From assembly GCF_009711715.1 (NCBI RefSeq), contig NZ_VENF01000015.1:1-64000 (forward strand): a stretch of DNA of 64,000 nucleotides. The letters are read 5' to 3'. The notes under the pieces were generated by a model. The model had not been told where the DNA came from. It saw nothing but the letters and a program-made list of their open reading frames with translations, and did no database searches. This document shows, piece by piece, positions 7,118 through 16,422 of this stretch. The position numbers and the translations under genes are program-made. Positions within the stretch are counted from its first letter, which is position 1. Every line of letters starts with the position of its first letter. The DNA is from Methylophaga sp. GTDB lineage: Bacteria; Pseudomonadota; Gammaproteobacteria; Nitrosococcales; Methylophagaceae.

Positions 7118-8455
7118 TTAGTTCGAAGAAGCGGTTTCAGGCGAGCTTGCTGATTTTTCGTGCCTTTCCAGTTGCCTGAAAAAGTCAGGCGAAAAATGGG
7201 CTGGAAGCCTCTGAGCGGTCTCGACGAAGCCGACTACGCCATCCCTGACAATATTGTTGTACTCCCAAATGATTTCGCCATCAGGCGTGACTTCAATGAC
7301 TCTCCCATTGCGGGAGTCAGCAATCAGAATATTGCCGTTTTTCTGCCACTCATGTTTACCCAGCAGAAATGAGAAAAAGGGCTCTTTCTCATTGCCGGTG
7401 TAGGCGACTGATATCTCACCGCTGGGCGCATCCAGAAGCAAAATTCTGCTCTGAACGCCGGATTCTGCCGGTGCGGAGTCATTATTGTCATAAATAGAAA
7501 TGGTATTGCCATCAACAAAATCGGGATCATGCTGACGTACGAATGGACCGATAGAGATGAATTTCTTTTTCCAGCTGTTTTTATCGAATACCAGTACGGT
7601 ATTGATATTGCGCATTGAAAGCATGATGTCACCAGGCTTGAAAAAACCGGGCTCCATGTCTTCAGGGAACAGTTCAATATCATTCAGGTGCAGCGTGTCG
7701 CCCTGTGATTCCGGATGCAGATCCAGAGAGGAGAGATAAAGCAGGCCCTGGAGCTCGTTTTTCTGGAACAGGGTATGTAACGAGATTTCCTGAAGAATAC
7801 TGCCATTATCGGGATCTACTTCAAGAATAGTGAATTCATCGAAATTGGGCTTGTAAAACGGTAGATCCTTAATGGGTTTTTCATGGGTAATCATTCCCGG
7901 CACCCAGAGATGGCCGTCCCCGGACTGGTAAAGCGAATGATGGGTGCGATAAGGGAGACGCCAGATAACCTCGCTGTTTGCATCTACACGCACCAAGCCC
8001 AGTCCATCATAATTGAAGACGAGACTGCCATCCTTCATCAGCACCATGCCATGAATATGGCTACCGGGTGGTTCCTTTGGGTTGAGGTATTCAGGCAGGT
8101 GGCTGGCATCGGGCCAGATATCAAACCAGTCCAGAGACCAGTGATGAATCACCTTACCATCAGCATTAATCACCTCTGCGATGAGTTTGTCATCATTGCC
8201 CACGCGGCTTATTAAAGTAAGGCCCGGCGCCATTTTGTCCGGGTTGTTGTTGATTATTTTCCGGGTTTTGTCCGTTTCCCAGTACTGAAATGGCAAATCG
8301 TCATCTGCCAGGCTGAGGGCCTCTTTCAGTCCGTTTTGCAGGAAATAGACAAAGTCTGCCGGAAACAGGTGATGACGATGACTGAAAAAGCCATAGCCAT
8401 AAACAAGGAGAATCAATGAAATGAGAAAAAGCGCCTTGGCTATTTTTTCAGACAT
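7118..8455 (-). CDS. Arylsulfotransferase (ASST)-like protein
   Basis: A 445-residue protein with an N-terminal signal anchor (about 6-26) and an extracytoplasmic beta-propeller resembling the arylsulfotransferase (ASST) family, which in characterised members transfers sulfate between phenolic esters without PAPS. Repeated blade-like motifs are visible: HIHGMVLMKDGSLVFN, EVIWRLPYRTHHSL, DGHLWVPG, HEWQKNGNILIADSRNGRVIEV and TPDGEIIWEY. Whether the ASST catalytic histidine is kept was not established. The frame is open from TTG 8491, but ATG 8455 (MSEKIAK) follows a good AGGAAA site. It is first of three coupled minus-strand genes and 254 bp downstream of opgH. Confidence 0.75.
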   Translation of the reverse strand: MSEKIAKALFLISLILLVYGYGFFSHRHHLFPADFVYFLQNGLKEALSLADDDLPFQYWETDKTRKIINNNPDKMAPGLTLISRVGNDDKLIAEVINADGKVIHHWSLDWFDIWPDASHLPEYLNPKEPPGSHIHGMVLMKDGSLVFNYDGLGLVRVDANSEVIWRLPYRTHHSLYQSGDGHLWVPGMITHEKPIKDLPFYKPNFDEFTILEVDPDNGSILQEISLHTLFQKNELQGLLYLSSLDLHPESQGDTLHLNDIELFPEDMEPGFFKPGDIMLSMRNINTVLVFDKNSWKKKFISIGPFVRQHDPDFVDGNTISIYDNNDSAPAESGVQSRILLLDAPSGEISVAYTGNEKEPFFSFLLGKHEWQKNGNILIADSRNGRVIEVTPDGEIIWEYNNIVRDGVVGFVETAQRLPAHFSPDFFRQLERHEKSASSPETASSN

Positions 8456-8708
8456 GGCTTTTTCCTGATAGCGGGGATGGCGCCAGCACAACCAGGCACC
8501 ATGACGGTGTATTGATGAGATTCGATGATTTCATTCATAGCCCTTGAGTGACTGTCTGAAAAGCACTTTAGATCAGCTGGTTTTCAACTTGTGTGATTCA
8601 AAGCCAGTTTTTTCGGAAAAATTGATAGTCCGGGCGCCGGCCCAACTTTATTCCAGCACGGATTCAACAGAGCAGGGGAATGGCCGATATTTTCAAAGTA
8701 ACAACAGA

Positions 8709-10823
8709 CTAACTAAGCTCAACCAGGCCATTTTCACGCAATTTCTGAATATGTGAATGTTGCGACAGCAAGGCCAGCATCTCCGGCGGGTCCAGCCATG
8801 CCTGCAATTCCTGTAAAGTCGCAGCCTGCTCCAGCTTCCATTTTGCTGTGACAGTGGGGGCATGGAATTCCCCTGGACTATACGCATCCAGTAAAGGCAA
8901 CTGTGCCAGATGCCAGCAAAACAGCGGCTGATTGTTGTTGAGAAACTGGAGTGGGGCGTCAACCGGTAACATGGGCCGTAAATTCTGCGTATTGTCTCTG
9001 AAGCTTTTCAGAATCTCAGCGGGATGTTTTTCCTCCGGTGACCGGAAAAGTCCCAGCCAGTTGAAAATACGGCCCCTTTTTTCGCCACCGCTGAGCCATG
9101 ACAGGGGGATAGACAGCATCAGACAGCCCGCGATCGGCAATAGCCACAAGAACAGTTCCAGACTGATCAGGTAGGCAATGCCGCCCAGCACGATGCCAAA
9201 CAGGGTATGACCGCGATGCGCCTGGTAGGCCTGCTGAAGAGATAAAGCGCCATCATCGCGTGATTGTGGATTCCAGCCACTGTCCTTGCCCCGTAATATT
9301 TTATATACCACATTGCACTGGGCCAGCATCAGCGTGGGCGCATACAGCGCGGACAGCAACATCTCCGATAAGGTACTGCCGGTCAGTAAAACCGGACCAC
9401 CGAAATGTTTGCAACGCCTGAAATTAACCATCGCACTGAACCAGCCAAAAATTTTGGGTGCCAGCAACACAAACATGGAGATCACAAACAGCCTGAGGGC
9501 CCGTTCTGCGTCGAAAACCGGCCAGGTCGGGAACAAAGAAGGATCGGAAAAATATTCAGGCCTGACAAACTGCGCCTGAACCGCGATAGCCAGCCCGGTG
9601 ATGATCAGGGCCAGCCAGAACACCGCACTCAGATAAGACATGATGCCCGACAGAATATGAATTCGGGTGGGCATGACCAGATCATGTGCCAGCAACAGGC
9701 GGCTGTGTTGCAGGTTGCCCTGACACCAGCGGCGGTCGCGTGTCAGCACGTCTACCAGAGAAGGTGGGGCTTCCTCATAGGAGCAACGGATATCGGTATC
9801 AAACCTGACTCCCCAGCCGCGCCGTCTGAGCATGGCGGCTTCGATAAAATCGTGACTGAGAATATGTCCCCCAAACGGCGGGCTCCCGGGCAGAATCGGC
9901 AAATTGCATGCCTCTGCAAAGGCCCGGGTGCGGATGATGGCATTATGACCCCAGAAATTTGAAGACAGACCATGCCAGGCTGATAAACCTGCAGCATAGA
10001 TCGGGCCGTAGCAATGATTGGCGAATTGTTGCAGTCGTCCATAGAGACTGCGGGCATTGACGATGGTCGGCAGTGTCTGAATAAGGCCGACTTCAGGCGC
10101 TGCGGCAAGTCGGCGTGACAGACTTATCATGCTGTCTGCACTCATGATGCTGTCTGCATCCAGCACGATCATGGCTTCGTAGTCAGCGCCCCAGTTCGTT
10201 ACCCAGTCAGCGATATTGCCGGCTTTACGTTCTTTATTGCTGGCACGTCTGCGGTAATACACCGGGCAGGCGTGTTGATCATTATCAAACAGTTCCAGCA
10301 GGGCCTGCTCTTCTGCCAGCCAGGCTTCCGCCTGATTGGTATCACTGAGGATAAAAAAAGCATATTTCCCCGGCGCTTTAATAAGCAGTTCCTGCCGCAT
10401 GGTTTTAATCGCGGCAGCAATCCGTGCCGGCTCTTCTTTGTAGATGGGCACGAGAATGGCCGTTTTGAAAGGCGCTTCAGCGGCTTCAGGGACTCTCAGA
10501 ATTCTGGGTTTCAGGGTCAGAAGAAAACCCAGAAAAGCCTGTGAGAAGGCAAAAGATATCCAGGTAAAGTTTATGCTGAAAAGTGTCAGAAACAGCCACT
10601 GCAACAGGGTGACTGTAGTCGTGCTCAGTACACTGTACATCTCGCTGATGCCGAATGCCGACAAAGCGACGGTTGTCACTGTGATAAATAGCCGTGCCAG
10701 AAAGGTGGTCAGCGGGTAAAAAAACTGCCGCTGATGCCTTTTGAGCGTGAAGCCTTTTTCGTTGACCCGATGGCGGGGCATATCCAGCGGGGCAAGCTCT
10801 GGTAGTGCGCGCTCTGCTTTCAT
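8709..10823 (-). CDS. opgH: Glucans biosynthesis glucosyltransferase H
   Basis: OpgH is the inner-membrane family 2 glycosyltransferase that uses UDP-glucose to build the linear beta-1,2 backbone of osmoregulated periplasmic glucans. This protein has 704 residues, shorter than E. coli OpgH (847). It has two N-terminal transmembrane segments, a catalytic domain with VLDADSIMS (DxD), HDFIEAA and TRDRRWCQGN (the [Q/R]xxRW motif), then several C-terminal membrane helices (including LSAVFWLALIITGLAI and GIVLGGIAYLISLELFLW). Its ATG overlaps the opgG stop by four bases, so the genes are coupled. The missing length falls at the termini, which may affect regulation but not catalysis. Confidence 0.95.
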   Translation of the reverse strand: MKAERALPELAPLDMPRHRVNEKGFTLKRHQRQFFYPLTTFLARLFITVTTVALSAFGISEMYSVLSTTTVTLLQWLFLTLFSINFTWISFAFSQAFLGFLLTLKPRILRVPEAAEAPFKTAILVPIYKEEPARIAAAIKTMRQELLIKAPGKYAFFILSDTNQAEAWLAEEQALLELFDNDQHACPVYYRRRASNKERKAGNIADWVTNWGADYEAMIVLDADSIMSADSMISLSRRLAAAPEVGLIQTLPTIVNARSLYGRLQQFANHCYGPIYAAGLSAWHGLSSNFWGHNAIIRTRAFAEACNLPILPGSPPFGGHILSHDFIEAAMLRRRGWGVRFDTDIRCSYEEAPPSLVDVLTRDRRWCQGNLQHSRLLLAHDLVMPTRIHILSGIMSYLSAVFWLALIITGLAIAVQAQFVRPEYFSDPSLFPTWPVFDAERALRLFVISMFVLLAPKIFGWFSAMVNFRRCKHFGGPVLLTGSTLSEMLLSALYAPTLMLAQCNVVYKILRGKDSGWNPQSRDDGALSLQQAYQAHRGHTLFGIVLGGIAYLISLELFLWLLPIAGCLMLSIPLSWLSGGEKRGRIFNWLGLFRSPEEKHPAEILKSFRDNTQNLRPMLPVDAPLQFLNNNQPLFCWHLAQLPLLDAYSPGEFHAPTVTAKWKLEQAATLQELQAWLDPPEMLALLSQHSHIQKLRENGLVELS

Positions 10824-12403
10824 AGTCCATCCGCAAATAAAGTGGGTTTAATCCAACGATAAAGCCAGGTTTCAGTCAGTACTTGCTGATTTTTTTTGAG
10901 CTGGACACGAAATTCAATCGTACTGGCATCCTGCTCATCAAATGTCAGAAATACCCGCGCTCCACCGGTTTCGGGATTATGTTGAATACGGGATGCCAGT
11001 AAATGGCCCTGATCCAGCGTGGCATTGACGCTAATGTTTTTAATGTCTTCCGCTTCGATATGACTGTAATCAATGACGATTTCCCGCTGATTATCCTGCA
11101 GCCTGAGTCCACTGGCGCTTCTGATGACTTGAGTCTGATTAGATTGCGAGCCGGGTTTGTCGGGCCAGGTCAAACGATAGGAATAACGGTACTTCTGGCC
11201 TTTTTTGAGGGTTTCAGCCGGGCGCCAGTAGGCCACGATATTATCGTTTGCCTCATTTTCAGACGGAATTTCCACCAGTTGAAGCTGGCCCTTTCCCCAG
11301 TCTCCAAGGGGCTTAACCCATAGCGAAGGCCGTTTGTGATACATCGCTTCCAGGTCCTGGTAATGGTGAAAGTTCCTGGAACGTTGAATCAGTCCGAAGC
11401 CTCTGGGGTCCTCATCGATAAAGGCACTAATCTGCAGTGTGTTGGGGTTGCTGAGCGGACGCCAGACGCGCTCTTCATTGCCTCTGATAATCGCGAGCCC
11501 TTCCGAATCATGGACCGCAGGCCGGTAGTCAGGCTTATCGGCGGACTGCATGTCTCCATGCATGAACATTGAGGTCAGTGGGGCAATGCCCACATGATCG
11601 AGATCGCGGCGGGGAAACAGAATGACATTCACATCCATCCTGGTTGGGTCGTCAGGATATATACCGAAGCGATAGGCACCGGTAACGCCGGGACTGTCGA
11701 GCAGCGCATGAACCACAATCGCTTTCTGTTTCTCGCCGGGCCGCTCTACCCAGAATCGTCGGAAGATGGGATGTTCCTCGCCCTGAGATTCAGCCACGTC
11801 GATGGCGAGGCCGCGTGCGGATAGCCCGTATTGTTGATCTTTGGACACAGCCCGGAAGTAACTTGCGCCCTGAAAGACCAGGAATTCATCTTTGTAATCA
11901 GCATTGTTGAGCGGGTAATGCAAACGAATCCCGGCATATTTACCGATATCTGCCAGTATCTTTGCCATCGACTCGCGCGGCACGCTGAAAGAGGCTTCGT
12001 TGAGCCCCACCGAGTAAGCCATGCCATCCTCAACAATATCGACATCGATAAGATGTTCATACAAATAGCCGGGGGCGAATAACTGTATTGAAAATAGCGT
12101 GGGGCTGTTTCCCCAAATGGCTGCCCGCTGCTGAAAATTGATTTTACGGTATTCAGCGTAACTCAGACTGGTGAGTGATTCGGGCGCTTTCCCGGGCGCC
12201 TCAAAGGCTTTTTCAGACAAGGCTCTGGCAAGTTCAATGACAGTCTGATGGGTGAATGGCGTGCCCGTTTGTATATCCGTCAATTGCGGTTTGGCTTGAC
12301 TGATAGATAGACCTGATACCAGCAATAGTCCAGTCATTAGCAGAGCAGTAATGTAATGTTTTGGGGGCTGTTGCGTAGTGCCGTTGATTAACACGCGGGT
12401 CAA
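10820..12403 (-). CDS. opgG: Glucans biosynthesis protein G
   Basis: OpgG is a periplasmic protein of two beta-sandwich domains needed to make and branch osmoregulated periplasmic glucans with OpgH. The 527-residue precursor carries a signal peptide (hydrophobic core about 17-33, cleavage near SQAKP). Family blocks include [46 protein letters not shown] and [38 protein letters not shown]-like text. It is first in the minus-strand opgGH unit, with about 290 bp of leader upstream and a 4-bp overlap with opgH. Confidence 0.95.
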   Translation of the reverse strand: [527 protein letters not shown]

Positions 12404-12659
12404 TTCTCCCTGTTGAAGTTAAGGGGGATTCGTTCATCTGGAGCACGATGACTTTAGAGAGCGGGACTAATATTCCATATCAATAAACACGCTTCAATCG
12501 AGACGGCTATCAATATTGGATTATTGTGATGCATCCAGCATTAAAACACTGGATTCAGGGACTTTCAGGGGATTGGTGTGCCTTACCCTCAATGGATATT
12601 GACACTGAGTATGAGGAAAAATTCAGAATATTCGCAACCCCTAATCATAGGGGAGGGGA
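12404..12659 (-). promoter_or_regulatory. Leader and promoter region of opgG
   Basis: The space between opgG and the UPF0210 gene is AT-rich around 12460-12530. On the minus strand a TTGAAG / AATATT pair with a 17-base spacer is a possible promoter near 12469-12497. No operator was recognised. Confidence 0.3.
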
Positions 12660-12688
12660 GCAGCTCACATCAGGCCAGGGTGAGCTGC
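12660..12688 (-). terminator. Hairpin after the UPF0210 gene
   Basis: GCAGCTCAC (12660-12668) and GTGAGCTGC (12680-12688) form a perfect 9-bp stem directly downstream of the UPF0210 stop. There is no T-tract on the minus strand, so it may be a processing or weak termination site. Confidence 0.45.
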
Positions 12689-12696
12689 AGTGATCT

Positions 12697-14070
12697 TTAA
12701 TTAACCAGGCTTTGAATCGGTGCCGGGATCCGACCGCCAAGACGAACAAAGCGGTTTTCCTGATCGCCCAGGTTAACGGCCATTACCGGGCCTTCTCCCA
12801 ATAAGCCACCAAAAACAACATGGTCACCGGCTTTTTTGCCCGGTGCGGGGATAAGGCGGGCCGCTGTAGTCTTCTTGTTAATCACACCGATAGCCATTTC
12901 ATCGGCAATAACGGCAGACAGCATTTCAGCGGAGGTATCGCCGGGGAGGGCGATCATATCCAGGCCAACAGAGCAGACCGCGGTCATGGCTTCCAGTTTT
13001 TCCAGTCGCAGCGTGCCTTCGGCGGCTGAGCGGGCAATGGTCAGATCTTCACAGACCGGAATAAAGGCGCCACTGAGACCACCCACATGAGAGCTGGCAA
13101 AGGCACCGCCCTTTTTCACGGCATCATTGAGCATGGCGAGAAACGCGGTACTGCCCGGCGCACCGATCGCCGGCAGGCCGATGGTTTCGAAAATTTCACC
13201 GACACTGTCATTTTCGTTGGGTGTTGGGGCCAGCGACAAATCAACGATCCCGAAAGGCAGTCCCAGGATTTCTGCGACTTCACGGCCGACCAGTTCACCG
13301 GCACGGGTGAGGCGGGCGGCGGTTTGTTTGATGACATCGGCAGCCCGGCTCAGATCAAGGTTTTCCTCTTCTGCCATCGCGCGATGCAGCGCGGCTTTGA
13401 CTACACCGGGCCCGCTGACACCGACACTGACCACTGCGTCAGCCTCGCCAATGCCGAGATAAGCGCCGGCCATAAACGGCACATCCTGTGGAATATTGGC
13501 AAACACCACCAGTTTGGCAGCAGCCAGACCATCATCGTCAGCGGTCATCTCAGCAGCTTGTTTGATTATCACCCCCATGCGCTTGATGGCATCCATGTTG
13601 AGTCCGGCGCGGGTGCTGGCGACATTGACTGAGGAACAGACCCGCTGGCTTTCGGTGAGGGCTTGCGGAATGGCCTGAATCAGCGCCTGATCGCCCCGAC
13701 TCATGCCTTTCTCAACCAGTGCACTGAAGCCACCGACAAAATCGACACCGAGCTCGATCGCGGCTTTATCCAGGGTCAGGGCAATCTCCACCATCTGGTC
13801 GGCATTGAAAGGCGCCCCAACCACCCCGATAGGGCTCACCGAAATACGCTTGTTGGCCACTTCGATACCGTAGCGGCGTTCAATCTGTTTGCAGGTCACC
13901 ACCAGTTGTCCCGCAGTGCGGGTGATCTTGTCATAAATCTTGCGTTTGAATGTCTCAATATCGTCACTCACGCAGTCGGTTAAATTGATACCGACCGTGA
14001 CGGTACGGAGATCCAGGTTTTCCTCGCGGACCATTTGCAGGGTGGAAATAATCTCTTTTGGCGTAAGCAT
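12697..14070 (-). CDS. UPF0210 (DUF711) family protein
   Basis: A 457-residue cytosolic protein of the UPF0210/DUF711 family, whose fold is related to anaerobic ribonucleotide reductase and pyruvate formate-lyase barrels but which has no proven activity. Recognisable parts are TPKEIISTLQMVREENLDLRTVTVGINL (start), GGFSALVEKGMSRGD, CSSVNVASTRAGLNMDA, VVSVGVSGPGVVKAAL, FGIVDLSLAPTPNENDSV and ALPGDTSAEMLSAVIADEMAIGVINKKTTAARLIP. It is 23 bp downstream of a double-ACT-domain gene, a pairing found in many bacteria and suggesting an amino-acid-responsive regulator for this protein. Confidence 0.9.
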   Translation of the reverse strand: MLTPKEIISTLQMVREENLDLRTVTVGINLTDCVSDDIETFKRKIYDKITRTAGQLVVTCKQIERRYGIEVANKRISVSPIGVVGAPFNADQMVEIALTLDKAAIELGVDFVGGFSALVEKGMSRGDQALIQAIPQALTESQRVCSSVNVASTRAGLNMDAIKRMGVIIKQAAEMTADDDGLAAAKLVVFANIPQDVPFMAGAYLGIGEADAVVSVGVSGPGVVKAALHRAMAEEENLDLSRAADVIKQTAARLTRAGELVGREVAEILGLPFGIVDLSLAPTPNENDSVGEIFETIGLPAIGAPGSTAFLAMLNDAVKKGGAFASSHVGGLSGAFIPVCEDLTIARSAAEGTLRLEKLEAMTAVCSVGLDMIALPGDTSAEMLSAVIADEMAIGVINKKTTAARLIPAPGKKAGDHVVFGGLLGEGPVMAVNLGDQENRFVRLGGRIPAPIQSLVN

Positions 14071-14093
14071 GCTTTGTCCTGGATTAACGGCGG

Positions 14094-14660
14094 TTAGTTA
14101 AGGATATTACTGACGGATTCGAAAATCTTGCGATGCTGGACGCTGATTTCCAGATTCAGCCTGGCGGCAATGGCATCTAAGGCATCGCGCAGATCGTTCA
14201 TGACGGTAGCACGAGGCACATCCACTTCAAACACCATCAGATTGTCCATCGGGTTTTTACCGCCTTTGAAAATGGCCTGAATATTGGTGATATTGACACC
14301 GTGCTTGAACAATTCGCCAGCGATTTCGGCCACTAGTCCCTGGCGGTCGGGTCCAATTGCGGTCACGATGTAGGGCTGGGTTTCACGTTTGTTGCTATAC
14401 CAGTCTGAGGCTTCAGCCTGCCAGGGGTGAACACGAATATACAAATTCATTCCCTGACTCTGTTCCTGCAGTGATTGTTGCAGTTTTTCGGCGCTGTCAT
14501 CCTCGGCCAGACTGACCAACAAAAGCGCCCCGAAAGCATTATCCAGCAGTGTCTGGCTCAGGTTTTCGATGTTGCCATTATGCTGTTTGATCACCGTGGC
14601 GACTTTGGCCATGATGCCGGGCTGATCACTGCCCAGAACGGAAATTAAAACTTTATTCAT
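14094..14660 (-). CDS. Double ACT-domain protein (GcvR-like)
   Basis: A 188-residue protein of two ACT domains (about 1-85 and 95-185), resembling glycine cleavage repressor GcvR and the UPF0237 group. ACT domains bind amino acids and switch partner enzymes. Domain 1 starts VLISVLGSDQPGIMAKVATVI and domain 2 has VTAIGPDRQGLVAEIAGEL, both the standard GxDxxG first-loop form. No DNA-binding domain is present, so it is likely to act by protein contact. It precedes the UPF0210 gene in the same orientation (23 bp), which is its probable partner. Confidence 0.85.
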   Translation of the reverse strand: MNKVLISVLGSDQPGIMAKVATVIKQHNGNIENLSQTLLDNAFGALLLVSLAEDDSAEKLQQSLQEQSQGMNLYIRVHPWQAEASDWYSNKRETQPYIVTAIGPDRQGLVAEIAGELFKHGVNITNIQAIFKGGKNPMDNLMVFEVDVPRATVMNDLRDALDAIAARLNLEISVQHRKIFESVSNILN

Positions 14661-14734
14661 TACTGATTTTCCAAAGGCCTAAAGTTCAGGAAACAGGACC
14701 GTCAAGGGATAGAGACGGGTACAAAATACCAGGT

Positions 14735-14893
14735 TCAGCGTTTGGCAATAATCCAGACTGCATGCACAATTCCCGGAATATAACCCAGCAGGGTTAACAG
14801 AATATTGAGCCAGAAGGCGCCGCCCAGGCCGACTTGCAGAAATACGCCCAGCGGGGGCAGCAGGATGGCGATAAGAACGCGAATTAAGTCCAT
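14735..14893 (-). CDS. Pmp3/YqaE-family membrane peptide
   Basis: A 52-residue proteolipid with two transmembrane helices (about 4-22 and 28-48), of the Pmp3/YqaE/UPF0057 family. It shows the signature LLPPLGVFLQVGLGGAFWLN, then LLTLLGYIPGIVHAVWII. Homologues in yeast and bacteria affect membrane potential and salt tolerance. The frame is open from 14944, but ATG 14893 is the start: it is preceded by AGGAGAATTTT, and the extra 17 residues do not fit the family. Confidence 0.9.
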   Translation of the reverse strand: MDLIRVLIAILLPPLGVFLQVGLGGAFWLNILLTLLGYIPGIVHAVWIIAKR

Positions 14894-14915
14894 AAAATTC
14901 TCCTGTTTGACGAGT

Positions 14916-15374
14916 TTAGTAGCTCTGGATGCGCGACCATACAAGACCGAGTAGCCAGCCGATTAATATCACGGACAGTGCCAGAATAAAAACAATAGCC
15001 AGAATAAAAGCCAGATTTTCCAGCATAGAGCGGCGAACCGTCTGCTCCGGTGCCTGCTCATAATGTGTCAGCAGCTCGCTGTTCTTCTGATTCGCTTTCC
15101 AGATAAAATCAAATAAATCACCGACGACAGGCAGACTGCCCACTCCTGTATCAATCAGGACGTTAATCACCATTCTGAACAACACCATGCGTGGTACACC
15201 CAGTTGATTGGCTTTGATCACGATAAGTGATGCCAAAAGGCCACTGAAAAAGTCGCCCAGGCCCGGAATCAGGCCGATAAACCCGTCCAGTCCTATACGA
15301 TATCCACCCGGAAGGGTGATGCTGTTGTCGAGCAGCCAGCTCAGTTTTTCATGAAAGCGGCGCTGTGCTGTCAT
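14916..15374 (-). CDS. DUF4112-family membrane protein
   Basis: A 152-residue inner-membrane protein of the DUF4112 family. It shows LLDNSITLPGGYRIGLDGFIGLIPGLGDF, the conserved GLIPGLGD segment, then a VLIDTGVGSLPVVGDLFDFIWKAN block and a C-terminal transmembrane helix (about 123-145). The function is unknown. Its ATG overlaps the rluD stop by four bases, so it is translated with rluD. Pmp3 follows downstream. Confidence 0.85.
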   Translation of the reverse strand: MTAQRRFHEKLSWLLDNSITLPGGYRIGLDGFIGLIPGLGDFFSGLLASLIVIKANQLGVPRMVLFRMVINVLIDTGVGSLPVVGDLFDFIWKANQKNSELLTHYEQAPEQTVRRSMLENLAFILAIVFILALSVILIGWLLGLVWSRIQSY

Positions 15375-16336
15375 TCCTCATCCCGTGCGTCATCTTCAGC
15401 CAGCTCAGCCAGAATTTGCTGCATATCTTCCGGCAAATCCACCTGCCAGCTGACCTCTTCGCCGCTGGTCGGATGTTTGAAGCCTAACACACCGGCATGC
15501 AGTGCCTGTCGACGGAAACCCTGAATGGCTTCCCGACACTTTTCCGACATCCCCTTGGGAATTTTGAAGCGCCCCCCATAGACTGGATCTCCGAGTAAGG
15601 GGTGCCGGATATGCGCCATATGTACCCGTATCTGGTGAGTCCGGCCGGTTTCCAGTTTGCAGCGTATATAGGTATGAGCACGGAAGCGCTGTTCCACCCG
15701 GTAATGGGTCACGGCGGGTTTGCCTCCCTGGCTGATCGCCATACGTTTACGGTCGATATGGTGGCGACCGATAGGTTCATCGACAGTGCCGCCGGCGGTC
15801 ATCACCCCGACGGCAATAGCCTGATACTCACGCACCACGGTACGGGCCTGCAACTGGGAGACCAGCGAATTATGCGCTTGCAGCGTTTTGGCAACCATCA
15901 GCAAACCTGTGGTGGCCTTGTCGATGCGGTGAACAATGCCGGCGCGGGGCAGGTTCGCAAGCTGCGGGGCATGGGAAAGCAGGGCATTGACCAGCGTGCC
16001 CTGCTGATTACCGGCACCGGGATGGACAACCATGCCAGCCGCTTTATTGAGAATGATGACGTCTTCATCCTCGTAAACAATATCCAGAGAAATGGGTTCA
16101 GCTTTCCAACTGTCATCCTGAATGGTCAGCGTCGTGTTGATGGTGACCTGCTCGCCACCGGAAACACTGTCCCTCGGGCGAGGTTGATGGTCATTGACGC
16201 TGACATCACCTGCTTTAATCCACTTTGTCAGCTGACCGCGGGAGAACTCTGGAAACATTCTGGCCAGGGCCTGGTCGAGGCGCATGCCGTTGAGCTCTTC
16301 TGGGATAATATCATCGAGTTGAATTTTTTCTGACAT
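15371..16336 (-). CDS. rluD: 23S rRNA pseudouridine synthase RluD
   Basis: RluD converts uridines 1911, 1915 and 1917 of 23S rRNA helix 69 to pseudouridine. The 321-residue protein has an N-terminal S4 RNA-binding domain (about 17-75, RLDQALARMFPEFSRGQLTKWIK) and the RluA-type catalytic domain with GIVHRIDKATTGLL, where the Asp is the nucleophile. VVHPGAGN, YQAIAVG and TGRTHQIRVHMAH are other family marks. The open frame runs upstream to 16444, but ATG 16336 (MSEKIQLDD) gives the usual length. RluC is less likely, given the wording of the S4 domain and length. It is divergent from the cytochrome gene at 16423. Confidence 0.9.
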   Translation of the reverse strand: MSEKIQLDDIIPEELNGMRLDQALARMFPEFSRGQLTKWIKAGDVSVNDHQPRPRDSVSGGEQVTINTTLTIQDDSWKAEPISLDIVYEDEDVIILNKAAGMVVHPGAGNQQGTLVNALLSHAPQLANLPRAGIVHRIDKATTGLLMVAKTLQAHNSLVSQLQARTVVREYQAIAVGVMTAGGTVDEPIGRHHIDRKRMAISQGGKPAVTHYRVEQRFRAHTYIRCKLETGRTHQIRVHMAHIRHPLLGDPVYGGRFKIPKGMSEKCREAIQGFRRQALHAGVLGFKHPTSGEEVSWQVDLPEDMQQILAELAEDDARDEE

Positions 16337-16422
16337 AAGTAGTTGGGTAAAAGGCCATTGGCAGGTGATTAAATGGCAATTATAACGTAGGCTAAGCTTA
16401 GAGTCTGAATTAGGAGAACAGG

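Noticed and set aside
8456..8708. A further gene between the ASST-like gene and opgH
   Set aside because: Only short frames without a ribosome site or family likeness occur in these 253 bp. It is probably a promoter or leader region.
9405..9962. A 185-codon plus-strand frame
   Set aside because: A shadow of opgH in the opposite strand, with the odd composition of an antisense frame.
15602..16333. A 243-codon frame on the plus strand
   Set aside because: It is antisense to rluD, has no ribosome site and no family likeness.
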